A DNA stretch of 64,000 bases from Actinophytocola glycyrrhizae (lineage in GTDB: Bacteria > Actinomycetota > Actinomycetes > Mycobacteriales > Pseudonocardiaceae): assembly GCF_042653545.1 (NCBI RefSeq), contig NZ_JBHSIS010000024.1:124001-188000 (forward strand), written 5' to 3'. The notes beneath the pieces are model-generated. The model worked only from the letters and a program-made list of their open reading frames with translations, made no database searches and had not been told where the DNA came from. The translations under genes were made by a program, and so were the position numbers. Positions 43,406-49,885 of the stretch are shown in pieces (the stretch's first letter is position 1; each line of letters opens with the position of its first letter).

Positions 43406-43438
43406 TGGACGCCCTGCCCAGCACCAGGGATTCGGCGG

Positions 43439-43451
43439 TAATGTGCTAGGC
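43439..43451 (+). promoter_or_regulatory. -10 box of the leaderless sulfur-operon leader
   Basis: TAATGT (43439-43444) lies 7 nt before the GTG at 43452, so transcription would start on the start codon of the leader peptide. No ribosome site precedes that GTG. Confidence 0.6.
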
Positions 43452-43529
43452 GTGTTCACCATGCTGACCAGGCGCCGCGCGGTCGATTACTGCCGCGTCG
43501 AGTCCAGCCTGTGTCTGGCGTCTGACTGA
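43452..43529 (+). CDS. Cys-containing leader peptide (Ms5788A-like) of the sulfurtransferase operon
   Basis: The 25-residue open frame starts at GTG 43452 (internal ATG 43461) and ends TGA 43527-43529. The peptide has a basic TRRRAVDY core followed by Cys14 and Cys21 near its end. In mycobacteria, leaderless Cys-rich uORFs upstream of the orthologous sulfurtransferase operon (Ms5788A type) act as cysteine-responsive attenuators. Position, length, leaderless promoter and Cys placement agree. Two hairpins follow at once. The number of Cys codons is low (two, not adjacent). Confidence 0.75.
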   Translation: MFTMLTRRRAVDYCRVESSLCLASD

Positions 43530-43530
43530 C

Positions 43531-43580
43531 CCGGACGGCCCCCAGCTCTCTGGCCGCCGTCCGGCTGGTTCCCCCAGCCG
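43531..43580 (+). promoter_or_regulatory. Competing hairpins after the leader peptide
   Basis: Stem 1: CCGGACGGC (43531-43539) with GCCGTCCGG (43556-43564). Stem 2: CGGCTGG (43562-43568) with CCAGCCG (43574-43580). They share 43562-43564, so they cannot both form fully. Stem 1 begins 1 nt after the leader stop. This is the layout of an attenuator; a strong AGGAGG follows at 43589. Confidence 0.6.
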
Positions 43581-43599
43581 TGCAGTCAGGAGGTGCGCC

Positions 43600-43698
43600 A
43601 TGTCCGCCGGACCATCACACGTCGGCCCTCGCGGGCCGGGCATGGTCGCGACCGCGATCCGTCGATTCACCCCAAAGAAGGAGAGAGCGCTCCGATGA
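43600..43698 (+). CDS. Possible 32-residue coupling ORF upstream of the sulfurtransferase
   Basis: ATG 43600 is preceded by CAGGAGGTGCGCC, the best ribosome site in the neighbourhood. The frame runs 32 codons and its TGA (43696-43698) overlaps the sulfurtransferase ATG (43695) in ATGA form. The peptide is basic (TAIRRFTPKKERALR at its end) with no membrane segment. It may exist to load ribosomes onto the downstream gene. A coding role for the peptide is unproven. Confidence 0.45.
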   Translation: MSAGPSHVGPRGPGMVATAIRRFTPKKERALR

Positions 43699-44537
43699 GC
43701 CGCGAAGACGTGCTGGTCACGGCCGAATGGGCCGAGAACAACCTCGAAACCCCTGGGGTGGTGTTCGTCGAGGTCGACGAGGACACCTCCGCGTACGACG
43801 GCGGGCACCTCCCCGGCGCGGTGCGGATCGACTGGAAGACCGAGCTGCAGGACCAGGTGCGGCGGGACTTCGTGGACCGCGAGGGCTTCGAGAAGCTGCT
43901 GTCCGCCAAGGGCATCGGCAACGACGACCGCGTGGTCCTGTACGGCGGCAACAACAACTGGTTCGCGGCCTACGCGTACTGGTACTTCAAGCTGTACGGC
44001 CACCAGAACGTGCAACTGCTCGACGGCGGCCGCAAGAAGTGGGAGCTGGACGGGCGTCCCCTGTCCGCCGACACCGTGACCCGCGAGCAGACCGAGTACA
44101 AGGCGCAGGAGCAGGACCCGGCGATCCGCGCGTTCCGCGACGAGGTCGTCGACGCGATCAACGCGAAGAACCTGGTCGACGTGCGGTCGCCGGACGAGTT
44201 CTCCGGCAAGCTGCTCGCCCCCGCCCACCTGCCGCAGGAGCAGGCGCAGCGGGCCGGGCACATCCCGTCGGCGATCAACGTGCCGTGGAGCAAGGCGGCC
44301 AACGAGGACGGCACGTTCCGCTCCTCCGAGGAGCTGCGCGCGCTGTACAAGGAAGCCGGGATCGACGAGGGCAAGGCCACCATCGCCTACTGCCGCATCG
44401 GTGAGCGCAGCTCACACACGTGGTTCGCGCTGCACGAGCTGCTCGGCTACTCGGATGTCAAGAACTACGACGGGTCCTGGACCGAGTACGGCTCACTCGT
44501 GGGCGTGCCGGTCGAGGTCGGTCCCGGCACCAACTAA
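43695..44537 (+). CDS. cysA2: Thiosulfate/3-mercaptopyruvate sulfurtransferase
   Basis: The 280-residue protein has two rhodanese domains. The inactive N-domain has GHLPGAVRIDW. The active C-domain has LVDVRSPDEF, AGHIPSAINVPW and the catalytic loop AYCRIGERSS with Cys near 233. It moves sulfane sulfur from thiosulfate or mercaptopyruvate to acceptors. Orthologue of M. tuberculosis Rv0815c (cysA2) by sequence and by its DUF1416 neighbour. ATG 43695 is preceded by AAGGAG at a long spacing and is also coupled to the 32-codon ORF. Confidence 0.94.
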   Translation: MSREDVLVTAEWAENNLETPGVVFVEVDEDTSAYDGGHLPGAVRIDWKTELQDQVRRDFVDREGFEKLLSAKGIGNDDRVVLYGGNNNWFAAYAYWYFKLYGHQNVQLLDGGRKKWELDGRPLSADTVTREQTEYKAQEQDPAIRAFRDEVVDAINAKNLVDVRSPDEFSGKLLAPAHLPQEQAQRAGHIPSAINVPWSKAANEDGTFRSSEELRALYKEAGIDEGKATIAYCRIGERSSHTWFALHELLGYSDVKNYDGSWTEYGSLVGVPVEVGPGTN

Positions 44538-44548
44538 GGAGAACACGC

Positions 44549-44860
44549 ATGGCCAACGACGGTTGCGGCGCGCCTGAGCAGACCGCAGTGCTGCCCGCCG
44601 GCATCGACCTCGGCAAGGAGATCGTGCTCGGCGGCAAGGTGACCGCGGACGGCTCGCCCGTCGGCGGTGCGTACGTCCGGCTGCTCGACGCGAGCGGCGA
44701 GTTCACCGCCGAGGTGGTGTCCTCGCAGGACGGCGACTTCCGGTTCTTCGCCGCGGCGGGCCAGTGGACGGTGCGTGCGCTGCACCGTTCCGGCAACGGC
44801 GAGGCGAAGGTGACCGCCGACGGACCCGGCCTGCATCCGGTGGCCGTGTCGGTCGCCTGA
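44549..44860 (+). CDS. sseC: DUF1416 protein (SseC)
   Basis: The 103-residue protein has a transthyretin-like beta-sandwich sequence (GGKVTADGSPVGGAYVRLLD, GDFRFFAAAGQWTVRAL) preceded by a short N-terminus with Cys6 in DGCGAPEQ. In actinobacteria it always follows the rhodanese gene; the N-terminal Cys could accept sulfur. AAGGAG precedes the ATG by 7 nt. Cotranscribed with cysA2, 11 nt downstream. Confidence 0.9.
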   Translation: MANDGCGAPEQTAVLPAGIDLGKEIVLGGKVTADGSPVGGAYVRLLDASGEFTAEVVSSQDGDFRFFAAAGQWTVRALHRSGNGEAKVTADGPGLHPVAVSVA

Positions 44861-44876
44861 GAGAAGCTCATCCCGA

Positions 44877-44911
44877 AACGCGGGGCGGCCTGAACTCGGC
44901 CGCCCCGCGTT
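44877..44911 (+). terminator. Terminator of the sulfurtransferase operon
   Basis: A perfect 14-bp stem, AACGCGGGGCGGCC (44877-44890) with 44898-44911, has loop TGAACTC. It starts 16 nt after the DUF1416 stop and ends just before the next promoter. Confidence 0.85.
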
Positions 44912-44915
44912 GCCC

Positions 44916-44927
44916 TATCCTCTCCGG
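44916..44927 (+). promoter_or_regulatory. -10 box for the leaderless membrane-peptide/FABP operon
   Basis: TATCCT (44916-44921) lies 6 nt before GTG 44928. No Shine-Dalgarno sequence lies between, so a leaderless mRNA is likely. Confidence 0.6.
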
Positions 44928-45026
44928 GTGGAACTGTTCGTCACCCTGTCGCTGATCGCCGCCGCGCTCGCGGGCACCGCGCTGCTCGGCCGCCTGGCCG
45001 TACGAATCTCCGGACGACGCTCGTGA
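44928..45026 (+). CDS. 32-residue single-pass membrane peptide
   Basis: GTG 44928 to TGA 45024-45026 encodes one hydrophobic helix (about residues 3-24; LFVTLSLIAAALAGTALLG) followed by a basic tail (RISGRRS), a typical tiny inner-membrane protein. Its stop overlaps the GTG start of the nitrobindin-like gene (GTGA), so translation is coupled. The leaderless promoter directly before it argues for real expression. Function unknown; it could anchor or regulate the downstream protein. Confidence 0.7.
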   Translation: MELFVTLSLIAAALAGTALLGRLAVRISGRRS

Positions 45027-45658
45027 CCACCCCCGACCAGCCCGTTCCCGGCAGCGGCGACGAGGCGGTGCGCGTCGCGGCCGAACGCGCGAACACCACC
45101 CGCGAGCGCAACCTCCCGCAGTGGCCGGACCTGCCGGTCCCTGGCGACACCGCGAACCTGCGCGAAGGCGCCGACCTGCACGACGCCCTGCTGCCGCTGC
45201 TGCCGCTGATCGGCGTGTGGCGCGGCGAGGGCGAGGTCGTGTACCCGACCATCGAGCAGCAGCACTTCGGGCAGCAGATCGTGTTCGCGCACGACGGCCG
45301 CCCGTTCGTGTACTACGAGAGCCGCGCGTGGCTGCTCGACGCCGACGGCAAGGTCATCCGGCCCGCCGCCCGCGAGATGGGCTGGTGGCGCCCCCAGCCC
45401 GACGGCACGATCGAGCTGCTGCTCACCCACGCGACCGGCGTGATCGAGATCTTCTACGGCGAGGCCCGCACGCAGACCTCGTGGGAGCTGGCCACGGACG
45501 TCACCATGCGGACGGGGTCGGCCAAGGAGGTCAACGGCGCGAAACGGCTGTACGGCCTGGTCAACAACGGCGATCTCGCCTACGTCGAGGAACGCGCCAT
45601 GGTCGGCCAGCCGCTGCAGCCGCACACCTCCGCGTACCTGCGCCGGACCGCCGGTTAG
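45023..45658 (+). CDS. FABP/nitrobindin-like heme-binding protein
   Basis: The 211-residue protein has a disordered N-terminus (about 50 residues) and a 10-stranded beta-barrel of the DUF1794/nitrobindin family, with the family motif GVWRGEG (near 67) and a C-terminal His in QPLQPHTSAYLRR. Related proteins bind heme b and react with NO or peroxynitrite. Orthologue by position of Rv0813c. GTG 45023 overlaps the small membrane peptide stop. Cytosolic by sequence. Confidence 0.87.
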   Translation: MTTPDQPVPGSGDEAVRVAAERANTTRERNLPQWPDLPVPGDTANLREGADLHDALLPLLPLIGVWRGEGEVVYPTIEQQHFGQQIVFAHDGRPFVYYESRAWLLDADGKVIRPAAREMGWWRPQPDGTIELLLTHATGVIEIFYGEARTQTSWELATDVTMRTGSAKEVNGAKRLYGLVNNGDLAYVEERAMVGQPLQPHTSAYLRRTAG

Positions 45659-45862
45659 CAGCACCCGGTACGGGTCCGCACGGTCCGAGTGTGGGCACGG
45701 TCGTCGACCTCGGATGAAGGCCGGACCAGAACAGCGCAAAGCCCGTGAGACGACCGTCCGGACGCATCACGGGCCCACTTCCTCGGCCTACAGGGCCTTG
45801 GCGTGACAAACCTACACGCGTCCGCGTCCTGCTCAGAAAGCTGGGATCGCTCGGTCGGCGGC

Positions 45863-46705
45863 TCAGTACTCCGACTCGTACAGCGCGGTCAGTTCCTTGT
45901 GCAGGGCGCCGGTCTCCGGCAGCGCCACGCCGTCCAGCGTGTGCACGCGGGTGATCTTGCGGACGCTCGACGCGAGGAACACGCCTTCCGCGTCCTTGAG
46001 CTCCCGCACGGTCAGCGGCTCGACCTTCGTCACCCAGCCCGCCCGTTCCGCCGCGCGGAACAGCGCGCCCTGGGTGGTGCCGCGCAGGATGCCGCTCGAC
46101 GGCGGGGTCGTGCGCAGCGTCCTGCCGGACGCGACGACCACCGTCGACGTCGGGCCCTCCAGCACCGAACCGTCGGCCGCGGTGAAGATCACCTCGGCGG
46201 CGCCCATCGACTCCGCGTGCCGCAGGGCCGCCATGTTCACCGCGTAGGACAACGACTTCGCGCCGAGCAGCAGCCACGGCGCGCGCGCCACGATCGCCGG
46301 GTCGTAGCCGCGTTCCAGCAGCACCGCCGACACCCCGGCCGCGCGGGCGGCCAGCACCTTCTCGCCGATCGGCAGGCCCATCGCGTAGCCGGTCGGGGTG
46401 CCGTCGCCGAACTCCGGGCCGCGGGTGTAGATGAGCTTCAGCGCCATCTCGCCGCCGCCCCGCCAGTTGTCCAGCACCACCTGGACGCAACGTTCCCACC
46501 GCGCGCGGTCGGGCACCGGGAGCCCGAGCATGGCGGCCGAGTTGGCGAGCCGGTCGAGGTGCGGGCCCAGCTCACGTGGCTTGCCGTCCACCACGAGGAT
46601 CGTCTCGAAGACGCCGTCGCCCCTGGTGAGGCCCAGGTCGTCGACCCGGATCAGTGGGGTGAGCGGATCGGCAGGAGTTCCGTCGAGCATCGCCAGCACG
46701 CGCAT
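45863..46705 (-). CDS. Class IV PLP aminotransferase (aminodeoxychorismate lyase-like)
   Basis: The 280-residue protein has the fold-type IV features LTRGDGVFETILV, the PLP Lys in LLGAKSLSYAVNMAALRHAE (near 160) and VLEGPTSTVVVA. This matches the actinobacterial PabC-like group that includes Rv0812; activity could be aminodeoxychorismate lyase (folate) or branched/D-amino-acid transamination. ATG 46705 is used; the longer frame overlaps the divergent Fur-family gene. Convergent with the FABP-like gene across a 204-nt gap with only a weak hairpin. Confidence 0.88.
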   Translation of the reverse strand: MRVLAMLDGTPADPLTPLIRVDDLGLTRGDGVFETILVVDGKPRELGPHLDRLANSAAMLGLPVPDRARWERCVQVVLDNWRGGGEMALKLIYTRGPEFGDGTPTGYAMGLPIGEKVLAARAAGVSAVLLERGYDPAIVARAPWLLLGAKSLSYAVNMAALRHAESMGAAEVIFTAADGSVLEGPTSTVVVASGRTLRTTPPSSGILRGTTQGALFRAAERAGWVTKVEPLTVRELKDAEGVFLASSVRKITRVHTLDGVALPETGALHKELTALYESEY

Positions 46706-46725
46706 GGGCAAAGCGTACGCGGGCC

Positions 46726-46738
46726 TACGATCGTGGTT
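46726..46738 (+). promoter_or_regulatory. -10 box for leaderless nur mRNA
   Basis: TACGAT (46726-46731) lies 7 nt before GTG 46739. The same GCCTACGATCG sequence recurs in front of the BKACE gene at 48254, again 7 nt from the start codon. Confidence 0.6.
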
Positions 46739-47179
46739 GTGGAGACCAACATCCAGGAGGAACGCGCGCAGCTGAGGACCACGCTGCACGAGCGGGGCAT
46801 GCGCATGACGCCGCAGCGCCAGCTCGTACTCGACGCGCTGCTCGAGCTGGAACACGCCACCCCGGAACAGGTCTGCCAGCACGTGCAGCGCAGCACGCCG
46901 ACGGTCAACATCACCACCGTCTACCGCACGCTCGAACTGCTGGAGTCACTCGGCGTCGTCCGGCACACGCACCTCGGGCACGGCGCCCCGAACTACTCCG
47001 TGCACGAACACAAGCACGTCCACCTCGTCTGCCACCGCTGCGACCGGGTCCTCGAGGCGCCGTGCGACGTGATGGACGACCTGCGCGGAACACTGCGCGC
47101 CCGCTACGGGTTCGCACTCGATGCGAGCCATCTCGCGTTGTCCGGCCTGTGCGAGAACTGCCAGAAGGAGATCACATGA
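46739..47179 (+). CDS. nur: Fur-family regulator, Nur-like
   Basis: The product is 146 residues. The DNA-binding domain has RMTPQRQLVLDALLELEHATPEQV and NITTVYRTLELLESLGVV. The metal region has HTHLGHGAP, HEHKHVHLVC, a C-x-x-C (CHRC) and a C-terminal GLCENCQ. The HxHLGHGAP and EHATP segments match the nickel regulator Nur of Streptomyces better than Fur or Zur, including the His pair used for Ni. The GTG start is leaderless. Its stop overlaps ygfZ (ATGA). Confidence 0.82.
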   Translation: METNIQEERAQLRTTLHERGMRMTPQRQLVLDALLELEHATPEQVCQHVQRSTPTVNITTVYRTLELLESLGVVRHTHLGHGAPNYSVHEHKHVHLVCHRCDRVLEAPCDVMDDLRGTLRARYGFALDASHLALSGLCENCQKEIT

Positions 47180-48246
47180 CCGCGGTGCCAGCCCCGGAAG
47201 GCTCACCGGACGCGGGTGTGCCGTGGCACTTCGGTGACCCGTTCGCCGAGCAGCGCGCCGCCGCCCGCAAGGTGGCCGTCGTCGACCGGTCCACCCGGGA
47301 GGTCATCGCGGTCACCGGGCCGGAGCGCCTGTCGTGGCTGCACCTCGTGATCTCCCAGCACATGACCGACCTGCCCGACGGCTCCGCCACCGAGGCGCTC
47401 GTGCTCGACAGCCAGGGCCGCGTGGACACCCACATGGCGGTCGCCCACCTCGGCGACACCGTGTGGCTGGACACCGACCCCGGCGCGCACGCCACCGGCG
47501 TCAGGGGCGGGCAGCAGCCGCTGCTCGACTACCTCGAGTCGATGGTGTTCTGGTCCAAGGTCGAGCTGCGGGACGCGACCGGGGAGCGGGCCGTGCTGAC
47601 GCTGCTGGGCCCCGAGACCGGCGCGCTGCTGACGAAGGCCGGTCTTCCGGTGCCCGACCAGGTCGCGGCGGGCGACGACGTGATCGTCCGGCGCGGCGCG
47701 CTGGGCGTCGACCTGCTCGTGCCCCGCGCCGCGAAGGACGACTGGTGGACCCGGCTCACCGACGCGGGCGCGCGGCCGATGGGCAGCTGGGGCTACGAGG
47801 CGTTCCGCGTCGAGGCCGCCCGCCCGCGCATGGACCTCGACACCGACGACCGCACGATCCCGCACGAGGTGCGCTGGGTGCACGTCGCCGCGCACGTCGC
47901 CAAGGGCTGCTACCGCGGCCAGGAGACCGTGTCGAAGGTGCACAACGTCGGCCGCCCGCCGAGGCGGCTGCTGCTGCTGCACCTGGACGGCTCACCGGAG
48001 GTGCTGCCGGAGACCGGCGACCCCGTGGTCCACGGCGAACGCGTGGTCGGCCGGGTCGGCACGGTCGTGCGGCACCACGAGCTGGGCCCGATCGCGCTGG
48101 CCCTGGTCAAGTACTCGGTGCCGCTGGACGCCGAGCTGCACGCGGGCCAGGACGACCGCGTCGTGCAGGCCGCGATCGACCCGGACTCGGTGCCCGACGC
48201 CACGCCGGGCCTCGGCCGCGAAGCCGCACGGCGACTTCGGGGCTGA
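47176..48246 (+). CDS. ygfZ: YgfZ/GcvT-like tetrahydrofolate-binding Fe-S assembly protein
   Basis: The 356-residue GcvT-fold protein has the YgfZ signature KGCYRGQETVSKVHNVGRPPR (near 240), including the conserved Cys, and an N-terminal SWLHLVISQHMTDLP. YgfZ uses folate in repair or maturation of Fe-S enzymes. Orthologue by position of Rv0811c. Translationally coupled to the Nur-like regulator. Confidence 0.9.
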   Translation: MTAVPAPEGSPDAGVPWHFGDPFAEQRAAARKVAVVDRSTREVIAVTGPERLSWLHLVISQHMTDLPDGSATEALVLDSQGRVDTHMAVAHLGDTVWLDTDPGAHATGVRGGQQPLLDYLESMVFWSKVELRDATGERAVLTLLGPETGALLTKAGLPVPDQVAAGDDVIVRRGALGVDLLVPRAAKDDWWTRLTDAGARPMGSWGYEAFRVEAARPRMDLDTDDRTIPHEVRWVHVAAHVAKGCYRGQETVSKVHNVGRPPRRLLLLHLDGSPEVLPETGDPVVHGERVVGRVGTVVRHHELGPIALALVKYSVPLDAELHAGQDDRVVQAAIDPDSVPDATPGLGREAARRLRG

Positions 48247-48253
48247 TTCGGCC

Positions 48254-48266
48254 TACGATCGCGGCC
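48254..48266 (+). promoter_or_regulatory. -10 box for leaderless BKACE mRNA
   Basis: TACGAT (48254-48259) lies 7 nt before ATG 48267 and within 21 nt of the ygfZ stop. No ribosome site is present. Confidence 0.6.
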
Positions 48267-49097
48267 ATGTCCACCGGCACGCTGATCACCGTCGCGCCCA
48301 CCGGCGCGGAACACGCGAAATCCGACGTCCCCAACCTCCCCGTCACCCTCGAGGAGCTGGTCCAGACCGCGAAGGACTGCGAGCGCGTCGGCGCCGCGAT
48401 GATCCACGTCCACATCCGGGACGCGGACACCAGGCCGACGCTCGACCCGGGGCGGCTGAAGGACACCGTCGTGGCGTTGCGTGAAGAGACCAACCTGATC
48501 GTCCAGCTGTCCACGGGCGGGGCGGTGACCGACCCGGAGGAGAACCGCCTCCGGGTGCTGGACGCGATGCCGGACTCGGCGAGCTGCACGATGGGCACCG
48601 TCAACTTCGGCGACGACGTGTTCATGAACCGCTGGGAGTTCGTGGTCGAGCTGCACAAGCGGATGCGGGACCGCGGCATCGTGCCGGAGTACGAGATCTT
48701 CGACCTCGGCCAGCTGGCCAGTCTGCACAGACTGCTCGACCAGCACGGCCTGCCCTCGGGCGGGCACGTGCACGTGGACCTGGTCATGGGCGTCCCGGGC
48801 GGCATGCCGGGGGACGCGGAGACGCTGGTCGCGGCACTGCGGATGATCCCGGAGGGCGCCACGTTCTCGGCGACGGGCATCGGCCGCACGTCGATCCCGG
48901 TGATGCTGGCGGCCCTGTCGGCAGGCGGCCACCTGCGCGTCGGCATGGAGGACACCGTGTCCTACGCCAGGGGCGAACGCGTCCGCGACAACGCCCAGCT
49001 GGTCGCCAGGGCCGCGGGCCTGGCGAAGATCGCCCAGCGCCCGCCCATGCCGGTCGACGAGGTGCGTACGCTGTTGAAGGTTGCCCAAAGCAACTGA
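48267..49097 (+). CDS. Beta-keto acid cleavage enzyme (BKACE, DUF849)
   Basis: The 276-residue TIM barrel has the zinc-binding H-x-H in MIHVHIRD (near 48) and the family motifs ITVAPTGAEH, IVQLSTGGAV and GHLRVGMEDTVSYARGE. BKACE enzymes condense a beta-keto acid with acetyl-CoA to give acetoacetate plus a new CoA ester. The substrate cannot be read from the sequence. It begins on its own leaderless promoter. Confidence 0.9.
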   Translation: MSTGTLITVAPTGAEHAKSDVPNLPVTLEELVQTAKDCERVGAAMIHVHIRDADTRPTLDPGRLKDTVVALREETNLIVQLSTGGAVTDPEENRLRVLDAMPDSASCTMGTVNFGDDVFMNRWEFVVELHKRMRDRGIVPEYEIFDLGQLASLHRLLDQHGLPSGGHVHVDLVMGVPGGMPGDAETLVAALRMIPEGATFSATGIGRTSIPVMLAALSAGGHLRVGMEDTVSYARGERVRDNAQLVARAAGLAKIAQRPPMPVDEVRTLLKVAQSN

Positions 49098-49142
49098 CTT
49101 GCGAGGTTGGCGGCACGGGGCCGCGTACCGGAGGATAGGCAC

Positions 49143-49739
49143 GTGATCGAAGTCCGTCCCGGTGGACGCAGGCGTATCGACCGAGTGCTCGCGCCGGACT
49201 ATGTGCAGGACCTCGGCCGGCTGGACCTGGCCGAGGTGCGCGGCCGTCGGGACGACGCGGCCCAGGAGGAAACGGACCTGTCCTATCTGCGCAGGCTGCT
49301 GCACGGCCGGATCGACATCGTGAAGGCCGAGCAGAAGAGACGCCGCGAGGGCGGCTCCAGCTCGGTCGTGGAACGCCTGGTGGAGATCCTCGCGGACAAC
49401 GTCGTGGGCCCCGCACCGTCGGGCTCCGGCCGCCACCAGACCCTGGAACCGTCCCGCGCGGAGGCCCACCGCAGACACGTGGAAGCTCTCGTGTCGGACT
49501 CCGACCTGTCCGATGTGGCATCGCTGCCAGACGAGCGCCTCGACCTCGCGCTCCGCACCTACGTGGCGGAGGAGGAGTCGGTCTCCCGCCGCAGACGCGA
49601 GGTCCAGAAGGTGGTGGACGCCCTGAACGACGAGATCGGCGCCCGCTACCGAGCAGGAAGCGCCTCAGTGGACACCCTGCTGGCAGCAGAACGCGGCGAC
49701 GAAGAAACCCCCGGCCCGCCACGAGGCCGAATGCCCTGA
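49143..49739 (+). CDS. rsiG: RsiG-type c-di-GMP-dependent anti-sigma factor
   Basis: The product is 198 residues from GTG 49143 (GGAGGA 8 nt upstream). Two helical segments carry the RsiG signature E(X)3S(X)2R(X)3Q(X)3D. The C-terminal copy is exact (E144, S148, R151, Q155, D159); the N-terminal copy is E43, S47, R50, H54, D58, with His in place of Gln. In Streptomyces RsiG binds a c-di-GMP dimer on this coiled coil and then holds the sporulation sigma factor WhiG. No whiG is in the window. The stop codon lies inside a dispersed palindromic repeat. Confidence 0.85.
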   Translation: MIEVRPGGRRRIDRVLAPDYVQDLGRLDLAEVRGRRDDAAQEETDLSYLRRLLHGRIDIVKAEQKRRREGGSSSVVERLVEILADNVVGPAPSGSGRHQTLEPSRAEAHRRHVEALVSDSDLSDVASLPDERLDLALRTYVAEEESVSRRRREVQKVVDALNDEIGARYRAGSASVDTLLAAERGDEETPGPPRGRMP

Positions 49740-49791
49740 AAGGCGCGTTCAGGGCGCTGAGCGCCCTAAACGGCCCATTCGAGGCATCGCC
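49734..49791. repeat. Palindromic intergenic repeat, copy D, overlapping the rsiG stop
   Basis: The segment reads CCCTGAAAGGCGCGTTCAGG, then GCGCTGAGCGCCCTAAACGG, then CCCATTCGAGGCATCGCC. The TGA of rsiG is within the first unit. The inner part pairs (GTTCAGGGCGCT with AGCGCCCTAAAC, one mismatch). It faces the convergent gene at 49886. Confidence 0.75.
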
Positions 49792-49885
49792 GCCCTTCGC
49801 GCGAGCGCGCAACAGGCGGCCTCCGGCCCCCCGGAATCCAGCCTAGCCGCCACCACCGACAAACCCGGGCGAACCATCCACAGGC

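Noticed and set aside
47334..48266. Long N-terminal extension of the BKACE frame
   Set aside because: It runs antiphase through ygfZ. The BKACE motifs begin at ATG 48267, which has its own -10.
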